From Harmonia axyridis (Eukaryota; Arthropoda; Insecta; Coleoptera; Coccinellidae), in NCBI RefSeq assembly GCF_914767665.1, contig NC_059502.1:8928001-8992000 (forward strand): a DNA stretch of 64,000 nt. The letters run 5' to 3'. Positions within the stretch are counted from its first letter, which is position 1. Every line of letters starts with the position of its first letter. The position numbers and the translations under genes were made by a program. Below the pieces are notes generated by a model. It saw only the letters and a program-made list of their open reading frames with translations, made no database searches and was not told the DNA's origin. This document shows, in pieces, positions 22,994-32,600 of the stretch.

Positions 22994-25647
22994 CTTCGAC
23001 AGAGACCAACCTTTCTCCTTCAAACTTGGAGTTGGCCAGGTGATCAAGGGATGGGATCAGGGACTCCTGGACATGTGCGTCGGTGAAAAGAGAAAGCTCA
23101 CCATCCCTCCAAGCCTAGGCTACGGTGACAGGGGAGCAGGAAACGTCATCCCAGCTGGAGCCACCCTTATGTTCGAAGTTGAGCTCATCAACATCGGAGA
23201 TGCCCCACCACCAACCAATGTCTTCAAGGAGATCGACGCTAACAACGATAGCCAACTTAGTCGTGAAGAGGTAAAGTAACCTAACCTCAACTAACCTAAC
23301 TTTTTTCTTTTTGGAGGTGGTGGACCTAAACCGGGAGGTAGACTGGCGCTTTTGGTTTCTTCTGATTTACTATGGGCACTGGCTGCTTGATTGCATGTTG
23401 AAACTGGTGGACGCTTCGTATGTTTCGTTTTCACGATAGTTGGAGATGATGATTATCTTATTGTTGCACCTAAATATAGCAGATTCAAACTCGAAAGAAC
23501 TATATATTATTGATTTTTGAATTACACGATTTTACTCAGCAGTCATGTTTAATCAATTAAAATTTTTTAATATAACATAAAGTTGTGAAGAGGAAGCAAA
23601 TGGGCAGATGCATTCTCAACACTCCGTGATCAAACTTGATTTTGAAATTTCATGTTGATCGCAAAACCAGAACTATAGATAATTTAAGAAGAATATCAAA
23701 ACTGTGATCCCAATCATTCTAAAAGTTTACAATTGCAATAAGGCTCAACTGTACTGCAGAAATTAGCTAGTGGATTGTTCAAATATTGTCTGGCCTGTAA
23801 TGCACTTTATTTTATTCGTTATTTTCATTTAGAACACCAAAATTTGACGAATTTATTTTTCACTAACACCTTATTGCTTTGTAGATGATCATATCACGTT
23901 TTTTCAAAGTGTCTGTTGCACCATTTTCTTTATTGTTTGTATGCACACCGAATGTTTTTGGGATTTTAGGTAAGTGAATACTTGAAAAAACAAATGGTAG
24001 GAGGAGAAGATCAAAGCGAAGACATCAAAAAGATGATGGCAGATCACGACAAGTTGGTTGAAGAGATTTTCCAGCATGAAGACAAGGACAAGAATGGATT
24101 TATATCTCATAGTGAATTTTCAGGTCCCAAACATGATGAATTGTAAGTTGCGATAGCTTACTTCTGAGAATTTTAGTTACATTAAATTATTATCAGGGTT
24201 TGCTCCATATTGAAGAGCATTTTATGTATTATTCAGTTTTTGAAAGTTGTACATACTGTGTAGATTTAATCTCTCTTCCACTTACATTATAAAGATACTT
24301 AATTTTTTACAATTTTGTACTCAAAAAGAAATCGGTTATGTTCAAAATATAAAATATTTTTCTATACAAACAGTTTTACTGTATATTGTCAAAATATATT
24401 TGTATATTCGAATTTGAAATAAATATTTTCTTCCTAACTGTCTATCAATTCTATAAGCTTTCAGTTTCTTCACACAATAACTTAGTTGATAGGACTCACG
24501 TTGAAGGATGAGCCAACACTTAGTTTTTTTTTGAGAATAATTATAATTTTAACCACATTTGCAATCTACTATCGACTTTATGGGCAATTTGGTGGTGTGA
24601 AGGTAAGAAATCGGAATTTTCCTAACCTATCTCCTTATTTTTCTGCTATGTAACAAAAAAACTCTGCATGCTCTGATGTTCACATAAAATAGATAATATA
24701 TTAGAATGGCTTATTAAATCTTGTGCACAATAATGATGCTTAATTATAGATTCTGATAGTTTGGAAAAACATTGGTGTGGAACTATATAAAAAACTAACT
24801 TTGATAATATCTTTATAGGTTGCGATACCTTAAATTTTTTGAAACTGATTTTGAAACAAGGACCACGAATACTCCAATTATTTTTTTTTAATTTATACTC
24901 ATCTATACATTCATTTGTCTCATTTGCAATTTTCCAAATGTAAATGAGTATTTCAAATTCAAAATGAGTGCAATTTAATTGGAAATTTACATTTAGTTTA
25001 GTAAAATTGAATTTCATTTGTTGCTGTAGGAACCTACAAATGCGGAAAGTAGTTTTCGATCAAAGTGGATAGGTGGCGCCAGCCAAAAAAAAAGGATGAT
25101 AATTATTCCCAATAGCTACCTACTCTGGTTCCTTTAAATTAGTTATTCTCTCTGTAGATGGCGCTTAGGAAGGTCTATTAGTTTCACAAAGGAAATATTT
25201 TTGAAAATGGGATAAAATTGCACCTGAAATGTTACTTTGATCTCTATTTTATCCCTTCTGTACAAAGCAACACATGTCCATAATTGCACAACTTACAATT
25301 CTCGAATATAAGGAGTATTAAACAGTCCATTAAATAATCGAATCACTTTTTCAATTTTCACGAAACATTTCATTACTAAAGGTATTCTATTTCAATTAGG
25401 AATTGAATAAGAATTCAACTGATCGACAGTCTCTTGTTGCAAACTAAAATATTTGATTTGTATTTCTTAGGTCAGCGAGCATCTGAAAAAACAGCTTATA
25501 GCAGTAGAAGGAGAGACGGATGAAGTTAAAGAGATGTTGAAAGAACACGACAAATTGGTCGAAGAAATTTTCCATCATGAGGACAAAGACAAAAATGGAT
25601 TCATTTCCTTCACGGAATTTTCAGGCCCTAAACATGACGAACTTTAA
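22994..25647 (+). CDS. Fkbp14: FKBP14-type ER peptidyl-prolyl isomerase (3' part, two alternative last exons)
   Basis: FK506-binding prolyl cis-trans isomerase of the ER lumen that assists folding of secretory proteins such as collagens. The exon 22994-23270 (277 nt) starts in phase 2. It gives the C-terminal two thirds of the FKBP domain (FDRDQPFSFKLG, VIKGWDQGLLDMCVGEKR, GYGDRGAGNVIPAGATL, FEVELINI), then the first EF-hand loop DANNDSQLSREE. It ends in phase 0 at a GTAAAG donor. Two downstream exons, 23970-24146 and 25471-25647, each encode 58 residues with a second EF-hand and a C-terminal HDEL retention signal, so they are alternative 3' ends. The signal peptide and first part of the FKBP domain are not visible and probably lie upstream of the window. 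Orthology to Drosophila Fkbp14 is from remembered sequence. Confidence 0.93.
23970..24146 (+). CDS. Fkbp14: FKBP14 alternative last exon A (EF-hand, HDEL)
   Basis: Acceptor GGGATTTTAG at 23960-23969, phase 0. It encodes VSEYLKKQMVGGEDQSEDIK and continues to a stop at 24144-24146. The EF-hand loop DKDKNGFISHSE and the terminus GPKHDEL are clear. Its first six bases, GTAAGT, are themselves a consensus 5' splice site. AATAAA at about 24418 is a likely polyadenylation signal for this ending. Compared with exon B, the variable part is mainly residues 9-27. Confidence 0.92.
   Translation, partial: VSEYLKKQMVGGEDQSEDIKKMMADHDKLVEEIFQHEDKDKNGFISHSEFSGPKHDEL
24147..25470. other. Fkbp14: Region between the two alternative last exons
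   Basis: It holds the 3' UTR of the exon A transcript up to about 24440, then A+T-rich intron leading to exon B. The minus-strand frame at 24646-25017 has no domain features and is not called. Confidence 0.6.
25471..25647 (+). CDS. Fkbp14: FKBP14 alternative last exon B (EF-hand, HDEL)
   Basis: Acceptor TATTTCTTAG ends at 25470, phase 0. It encodes VSEHLKKQLIAVEGETDEVK and continues to a stop at 25645-25647. The EF-hand loop is DKDKNGFISFTE, followed by GPKHDEL. It is the same length as exon A (58 residues), so the pair arose by exon duplication. It starts GTCAGC, a poor donor, unlike exon A. AATAAA near 26047 fits its polyadenylation. Confidence 0.92.
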   Translation, partial: VSEHLKKQLIAVEGETDEVKEMLKEHDKLVEEIFHHEDKDKNGFISFTEFSGPKHDEL

Positions 25648-26344
25648 TGAATATTAGTAGTTTCTTTCACCATTGATTTGATCCTGAAACCGTCAATTAA
25701 ATTTTTAGTGTTAATTTTATTATTTATGTTTTAATTACAGTCAGGGATTTGAATGTGAATTTTTATTTTAACAGACTCTCTTTCTATTTTATTGATCAAA
25801 CTGTTTTTACTATACTTCCAATTATTATGAATGTTTTAAAATATTTCTGCTTGTTGAGAAAAATTACTAATTCACATCCTACTCTTTTATTTTAGCTAAT
25901 TCACAGTTATGAAACTACGACTGAATATTTTGTAGTAATTAGTTAATATAAGATTATATACATGCAATGAAGTACTTCTTTTTATTCTACATGCTACTGC
26001 TGTTATATTTATATTATATATTTATAAGATATATTTGTAAAATAGGCATTAAATAAATTTTTGTATGGTTGAAGAGTATCTTTATTGAATCTTTTTCATT
26101 ATTATTAAACAATGAATTAAAATTTTTGGTAATTCCTTATGTACCTATAACATAAATAATAATTTCCACCAAAGAAACTGAGCATTAATATATAACAGGT
26201 AAAAGAATTTACCTTTAATCATGTATCCTCGAAGAGAAATATTCATAGTGATTTTTTAATCAAAGCCTATGAGTTATTCAAAAATAGGAGGTAGTTGGAA
26301 AATAAAAAAAATATCTAATTTCTTGAGTAAAAATTTATCTATTG

Positions 26345-27064
26345 TCAATACATTCCTGTAGGGGGTGGGGGACCAAATACGCTACTCCATGAATGGGGGA
26401 TTTCAATATTACCACTAGGAAGTTGCTTCAAAGAGGGAATATATTGTGATAACAAGGCAAGCATTGAAATTGAATCAGCTGTATTATTTCCCTCGGCAAC
26501 ATATTTTATTAAAACTGTACAGCGAGTCCTGTTTCGTAGAGCTTCATATAGTTGAGTGCAATAGCCCCCTCCTTGTACAATATATTTATCATTAACAGGT
26601 TGTTGAGGTTGAAATCCAATTTGTTCTAGAACCGAATCACTTCCCAAGCTGTCAATGTAAAATAGTTTTCCTTTATCTATTTTGTGTAGTTCATGATCAA
26701 AGGCACTAGCTAAACACACAACTCTATTGAACTTGTGTTTTATAATATCATTCTTCAAGTCTTGGATAAAGACTGATAACAACTTGTAGTGGAAAGATGT
26801 TCGGTTTTGCAGGGTGACAATTTTAAGGCTCCTATTGGCATATAATTCACATGCTGTACAAATATCATCAGATTTCTCATCAAAAGGATCTGGTGCAACT
26901 AATGGTATCACAGATTCATGCCAAATCAACCCAATTTTTTCAAATTTGTAGTTTGATATCAGGAGATCAATTGTTAATTGAGGTACATTTCCAACTGAAA
27001 CACTTGGTATAATTAATGTGAAATCGCTCAAATCAACATCTTTATTCAATTTAATCATAGTCAT
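26345..27064 (-). CDS. PSMG2: Proteasome assembly chaperone 2
   Basis: Single-exon frame of 239 residues. PSMG2 pairs with PSMG1 to dock 20S alpha subunits and guide alpha-ring formation before beta subunits join; it acts in cytosol and nucleus. Family signs: near the N-terminus FTLIIPSVSVGNVPQLTIDL, the hallmark of the fold, then KIGLIWHESVIPLVAPDPF. In the C-terminal third there is VQGGGYCTQLYEALRN and VLIKYVAEGNNTADSISMLA, and the end has a PHSWSSVFGPPPP-type tail. The ATG at 27064 (MTMIKLNKDV) is chosen because the longer frame to 27130 would start with GTG. A second ATG two codons on is an alternative start. It is head-to-head with the myosin light chain gene. Confidence 0.93.
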   Translation of the reverse strand: MTMIKLNKDVDLSDFTLIIPSVSVGNVPQLTIDLLISNYKFEKIGLIWHESVIPLVAPDPFDEKSDDICTACELYANRSLKIVTLQNRTSFHYKLLSVFIQDLKNDIIKHKFNRVVCLASAFDHELHKIDKGKLFYIDSLGSDSVLEQIGFQPQQPVNDKYIVQGGGYCTQLYEALRNRTRCTVLIKYVAEGNNTADSISMLALLSQYIPSLKQLPSGNIEIPHSWSSVFGPPPPTGMY

Positions 27065-27844
27065 TTTGAAAACGGTGACTAAACAACAAATAACAAGTTG
27101 TGGATAAATTAAAAATTTAAAGGTTGACACTTGACTCTGACAGCCCTATTTCCATAGAAGATAATACATCCACACGATTAAATTTTATTCGTTTTTTACG
27201 AATATGACTAGTTCTCATTCGTCCACTTTCAAAACTGTTAATTCTGCAAGTTTCAAACATCAACAGGACGAAAATAATATTAACAGATCCATATAATGTT
27301 TTCCACACAATTGGTAACAATGTTGCATCAGTGTCAATTTTTAGGTTGAAGGACGAAGGAGAGCTGTCAGATCTTGTGGTTGGTATTGGTAAAGATTTTA
27401 TTGTTTATCCTTGTAACAGTATACCCTAAAAGGAGAAGGATTATCCATATTTGGAAGTATATGCTAAAAATTGGAACAGCTACCATCTGTCCAAAGTAGA
27501 TTGCGAAAGGAAACTCATTCTTGAAAATACAACGTAAGTAAAAGTGTGTAGTTTTGATGACTCAGCTGGACACAGCGCTCTAGCTAATATAATACTCGTC
27601 TTTTATCAAATTCCGATAATAAACAAACCAGTGACTCATAAAAGACGTTGACACACCTTTATATTCTACTTTGAACTTCTGTATTCGATCAGTTTCTTTT
27701 GAATAATATTTCTATATATCAGAGGTGAGTTTTTCCAAAGGTGAAAATCACCGATTTTTCTCGCAGAATCAATATTGGACGAACTTGACTATCTTCTTGT
27801 TTGCAATAAGTGTAGTTCTTTGATAATTTTTGTTTCTGCTTTAG
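27065..27844. promoter_or_regulatory. Shared intergenic region, PSMG2 / sqh, with putative 5' UTR exons
   Basis: 781 bp separate the divergent starts, so regulatory DNA is probably shared. Two good donors on the plus strand, AAC|GTAAGTA after 27533 and AGAG|GTGAGT after 27724, could end alternative non-coding first exons of sqh. The acceptor TTCTGCTTTAG ends at 27844, immediately before the ATG. No TATA box stands out. The open frame at 27117-27320 lacks an ATG at its 5' end and is not called. Confidence 0.55.
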
Positions 27845-28427
27845 ATGTCTGCGAGAAAATCTGTAAGCCGCCGTGGCACCACCAAGAAAAGGGCTCAGAG
27901 AGCCACTTCAAATGTTTTCGCTATGTTTGATCAGGCTCAAATCGCAGAATTCAAAGAAGCTTTCAACATGATTGACCAGAACCATGATGGTTTCATTGAC
28001 AAAGAGGACCTTCATGATATGCTTGCTTCATTGGGTAAAAATCCTACTGATGATTATTTAGATGGTGAGTTAATCTCTCTTGTTTAATGTAATAACTTCA
28101 GCTGACATTTTTTCTCCTGAAGGTATGATGAACGAAGCCCCAGGTCCAATCAATTTCACAATGTTCCTTACACTTTTCGGTGAACGCCTGCAGGGTACCG
28201 ACCCAGAAGATGTGATCAAGAATGCATTTGGCTGCTTTGATGAAGATAACACTGGTGTTGTCAATGAAGAAAGATTAAGGGAGCTCCTAACCTCAATGGG
28301 GGACCGTTTTACTGATGATGAAGTTGATGAGATGTACAGGGAGGCACCAATAAAAGGTAGTCTCTTTGACTATGTTGAATTCACTCGTATCTTAAAACAT
28401 GGTGCCAAGGAGAAAGATGAACAATAG
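27845..28427 (+). CDS. sqh: Non-muscle myosin regulatory light chain (spaghetti squash)
   Basis: Two coding exons, 27845-28064 and 28123-28427, separated by a 58-nt intron (donor GTGAGT, acceptor CTCCTGAAG), give 174 residues, the length of Drosophila Sqh. The protein binds the neck of non-muscle myosin II heavy chain; its phosphorylation by Rho kinase or MLCK switches on actomyosin contraction in cytokinesis and morphogenesis. The N-terminal KKRAQRATSNVFAMFD carries the Thr-Ser phosphorylation pair. The first EF-hand loop DQNHDGFIDKED keeps the metal-binding pattern; later EF-hands are degenerate, as usual. The C-terminus is FTRILKHGAKEKDEQ. The acceptor abuts the ATG, so the 5' UTR lies entirely in upstream exon(s). 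Orthology is essentially certain. Confidence 0.98.
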
Positions 28428-29474
28428 ATTTTCAGTATTTTTAAGAAGCATTTGATTTTTCAAAAAATGTATCTTTTCTGAAATATCCTAGTTATGTATA
28501 TAGGGTTAATTAATATATAAATTATAATTGGATTTTTATACAACAGAAACTTCATATAATTTTTGTCTGGAATATAAAATATATGCTTTTTATTGATGGT
28601 TTTTTTTATATTTTTTCTAGTGTTACAAACTAACTCACTATTCTTTATGTATTTCAAAATATCTTCATTCTGAATCAATACTTGTCATTTCTGTTAGATT
28701 CTTGAATATTAATTCTTTGGAAATACTTTTTCCCAACTGACCTTAAAAACCATACTTGCCTAGTTCTAGGTGCAAAAAAACAACAGGTATGAAAATTAAG
28801 GAAGGCACCAACGTAAAATCAGGAGCTTTTGAGCATTTATTGATTCAGTTAGGCTTTCAATTTTGAGATCATAACTGTACGATGGTATATGCAGCCTCCA
28901 ACGCCTCAATTGGTAGATGATTGAACGAGAGATCAAAACAAAATTTTGAACTGGCAAACTTATGAAACTTCTAGTCGGATTTTGGCCAGTAATGAATTCA
29001 AATGTGGCAAACCTACAACCTACCCTGAATATTTCGAGTTTCTAGATGTTTTTGTTCCAGAGTACTTCATGTTTAGGGATGTGCAGATAGAATCGAATTT
29101 CTCATCAGTAAGTCGAGCCTTATTATTTGAGACCATTCAAAGTTCTAAAATTACACACATCATATTGAAAGAATAGAGTAATCTGTTGAGAGAACTAATT
29201 TTCTCAAGTATACTTTTTGGGACTTTGTTAAAAAAGTAAATTTTCATATCAATTTTCCAACACACAAGTTGTACATTAGATAAAGTGTTATTGAAAGGTA
29301 AAAAACATCAATCTTCAATAGAAACACATTATATATTTAGAGACAACATTCCAATCATTCAATTAACAATCACAACCTCAATATAAAATTCAAATAATTA
29401 ACAATAAATTAATTAAGTACAAAAATTCGAAATTGGAATGTGACACTTCTCAAATAATGACTGATTAGTGATTA
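28428..29474. other. Convergent 3' region of sqh and the SOWAH gene
   Basis: It holds the sqh 3' UTR and, on the minus strand, the SOWAH 3' UTR. A minus-strand AATAAA at 28837-28842 could end SOWAH transcripts. The frame at 28946-29176 has no recognisable domain. The two transcription units may overlap antisense here. Confidence 0.5.
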
Positions 29475-29654
29475 TTATTTCTTCCATTGGTTATCGAAAC
29501 CTGCTGCAGTATCAGAATCTGAATCTTGGTTGCCAAGCTGTATGTGCATTCCCCTAGACTGTTTTGGAGTAGTTGGGGTGCTATTTGAGATGCTACCTGA
29601 AGAATATTTCGACTTCTTTCTTCCTATATAACCCTTGGGAGCTTGCATGGTTTC
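29475..29654 (-). CDS. sowah: SOWAH last coding exon
   Basis: Phase 0 acceptor (TAATATTTCAG). It encodes ETMQAPKGYIGRKKSKYSSG, a Ser/Thr-rich segment with STPTTPK, then DSDSDTAAGFDNQWKK and a stop. Low-complexity Ser/Asp content suggests a disordered, phosphorylatable tail. Confidence 0.85.
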   Translation of the reverse strand, partial: ETMQAPKGYIGRKKSKYSSGSISNSTPTTPKQSRGMHIQLGNQDSDSDTAAGFDNQWKK

Positions 29655-32600
29655 CTGAAATATTATAAACAACATTTGAGAACTACTTCACATACTGTTC
29701 ATATAATATTTCATACCTTCTTTTCCTTCGTGAAAAGTCTGCGATTATAATTTTACTTTGTAATGTTTATTATTTCATAATCTATGCTCCAAGAATTTAA
29801 CACACCACAATTAAAGAACTAATTCTCGAAAGAAACAGTAAATCATCAAAGAGCCAGTGGTACTTAAGCAGGCACCCTTACAAAGTGAATTCAATAATTG
29901 AGAATGTTTTTTTTGAGTGCTTTGAGATATTTTAGTTTGTGAATCAACAATTTCAAGTTTAATGCAAAATTGCATGTTGCACTAGAACTGAAGATAATTC
30001 AGGAAATATATCCAAAAAATTACTCAATTCTACAAAACCGAGGAAAAACACGATTCCACAAAAATTAAACATTCATTACAATTCAAGTGGTGCGTTAATC
30101 TCTTGATGCAGTGTAGGACGAAAAACTAAATAATTTTTTTCATCCATTTTAGCAATGAAAGAAGTTATCGAACTTGATATATTACCTGAGTATTAACGTT
30201 ATCAGCAGATCCCCATCCTTTGTGTAGTTTGTCGGTAGCGCCATCTAGCGAACTGACAGATCCTCCACCAACTCCCAGAAAATTACTGAATGCTTCGGTT
30301 GTTTTTTTGACTCTAACATTCAAGGATCCAATACGTAGAAATCCCAAATCCTTATCTATATGTAAACATAGAAAAATATTACACAATTGTTGTATCAATA
30401 AACAAATATAAAGATTTAATCTGAACTTACCAGACTGTTTTTTTCCTCGTTTTATTTCTGTAATGCAGACAATGCGTGTTAAATATAAGAAAAACTTATT
30501 CAGAAAACCTCAAACCAAAAAAAAAAAATAGCATGCAGAGTTACGAATCTATAGATATTCTACTTCTATGTACAAAAGTGAAAAAACGATTTTTAGTTGA
30601 TGAGTAAAAAGCACTATCGACGCATTTAGTTGAAGGAAAAATGATCAGAATTCAGAGGTTACAATTCATGATAAAATCTCCTGTGTGAACATTTTATTGA
30701 AAAAACATAATATGAGAAGTAAACGATTAAAGAACTTGAAATAAGATAATGAATACATAAGATAAGAAACTACAAAACAAAATGAAATACATAAACAATA
30801 ATAATACATATACATAAGAAATGGTAACTCGAAAAATTATAAAATAACATTATTAAGATGAAGTATAAAGTAAACAGTAACTAATAAATATTGGAATGGT
30901 CAACATTGATTAAGAATACAAAATGGCTATCATAACACCCTCAACTCACTCGTTGTTGGACGTTTTTTATAGTTTCTAAAAAGAGAAAAGCTGGAAAATA
31001 AAGAAAAACTCACAGTTAAACATTAGCTTTGCTGTTGTGAAACCCAACGTTAGTTAGTTAGTTTAAAAATAGCCTTTTCTACTGAGCAGACTGAGCTACT
31101 AAGGCAAAAGACTAGAATTTTTGTGAAGTACACTGATAAGAACTATAATATTGTTATTGATCAAATATTTGTTCTAAACTTCCATGTCTCATGCATCTAC
31201 AAGACACATTTTCATGGTAATGACTTTTGTCATGTTGAAGATAATAACAGTTTTTGAAGTACATATGAAGAAGATAACATTGAATAGAAAATAAAGAAAG
31301 GTTAACATGCAAGAATATAATAAATAATAAGACTAGGTACCAAAGATATCTATTATTTAGTAAATGTTTAATTACTACTAATCATTTCAAGGTACTGTAT
31401 TTGTTCAAAAATAATAATTTTCGGTGTTTTATGACGAAATTATTGATCACTAAGCTTTGTACTATTCTTCAGAAATCAAATAAAAAAAATTCCCATGATT
31501 AAAATAAAGACAAAGAAACAATACACTTAACACAGTTTGTTATGTAACCTTATCTAACATTACCCTAGAAACAACAATAAACAAGAAATAAAGAAAATAA
31601 AATTGAAGAAAATGAGAAAGATATTGTTGTGCGAATTATCGAGCTTTTTTCTACCTGGCAAACAAGTCATGCAAACTGGAGTTGATCAAAGAGGTATGTA
31701 TATAAATATATATGAATAACGAGGGATATGTGAAATTTTTTGATTTTAAAATTATACATTGGACCTTATCAGAGAATCAGTTTAGTGTTTCCAACAGCAG
31801 ATGTTATTTTGTCTGCCTATACAACTCAAAACCAATTTATATATATGGTGCAAACATAATTGATTCCGATTTCTACATCAAGAAATTTGAATATTAGAAA
31901 GTATCTATTATAAGAACTACATATCAACGTTTTTTTCATGAAAATACTATGTTTACATTTTAGCGAGACAACTGTGCATGTCATCTCAGAATGTCCAGCA
32001 GAACACAATTGGTTCTTCTAATTTAAGTATTACAGCAGAGCCTATAGTTAATTTTGAATAAAATTCAACTCAAACAAGAATGATTTAATAAAAGTCGACC
32101 TCTTTGACCAACCCCATCGAAGCCAAACTACCCTTCAACCACATTCACTCTACTTCTGTATCCTATAGTAGCCAGTGGTAACCTTTTGGGATACCTCCAT
32201 GCTTGGCAAGGTGTTCCCTCTGGAATTGTGCAAGCCTCTTAACAGGGTGGCTTTTCGAGTAACCGGCCTGTTAACGACATGCATGGGATCACCCTTGTAC
32301 TCACTTCTGACATTGCTCTTTGGACCTGTCTGCTCTTTGGTGAGGAGGTAGTACTCTGGTGTCCGTCCACTGAAGTCCCTCGCGTTGGAGTTGGCCTCTG
32401 AAAACCAATAATAAGTTAATATTTGCTACTTAGATACAATGTTATTAAAAAAATTGTAGGGATAGAATTAAGAGTGATTTCTACCTATTTGAACTTTTTC
32501 TTTGTAATGAAGAGTTATTTGCAACAAATATTATTTTCCAAACGGTATGTTTTAGAAAAAAAGTAATATGGAATACCACCCTAGAATCAGCTCACGATAC

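Noticed and set aside
27065..27130. N-terminal extension of PSMG2 by 22 residues
   Set aside because: It would need a GTG start; the ATG at 27064 gives a protein beginning just before the conserved domain, as in other PSMG2 proteins.
27117..27320. 67-codon frame upstream of PSMG2 with a hydrophobic start, possible bicistronic micro-protein
   Set aside because: The first codon is TTG, there is no in-frame ATG before the hydrophobic segment, and no family is recognisable.
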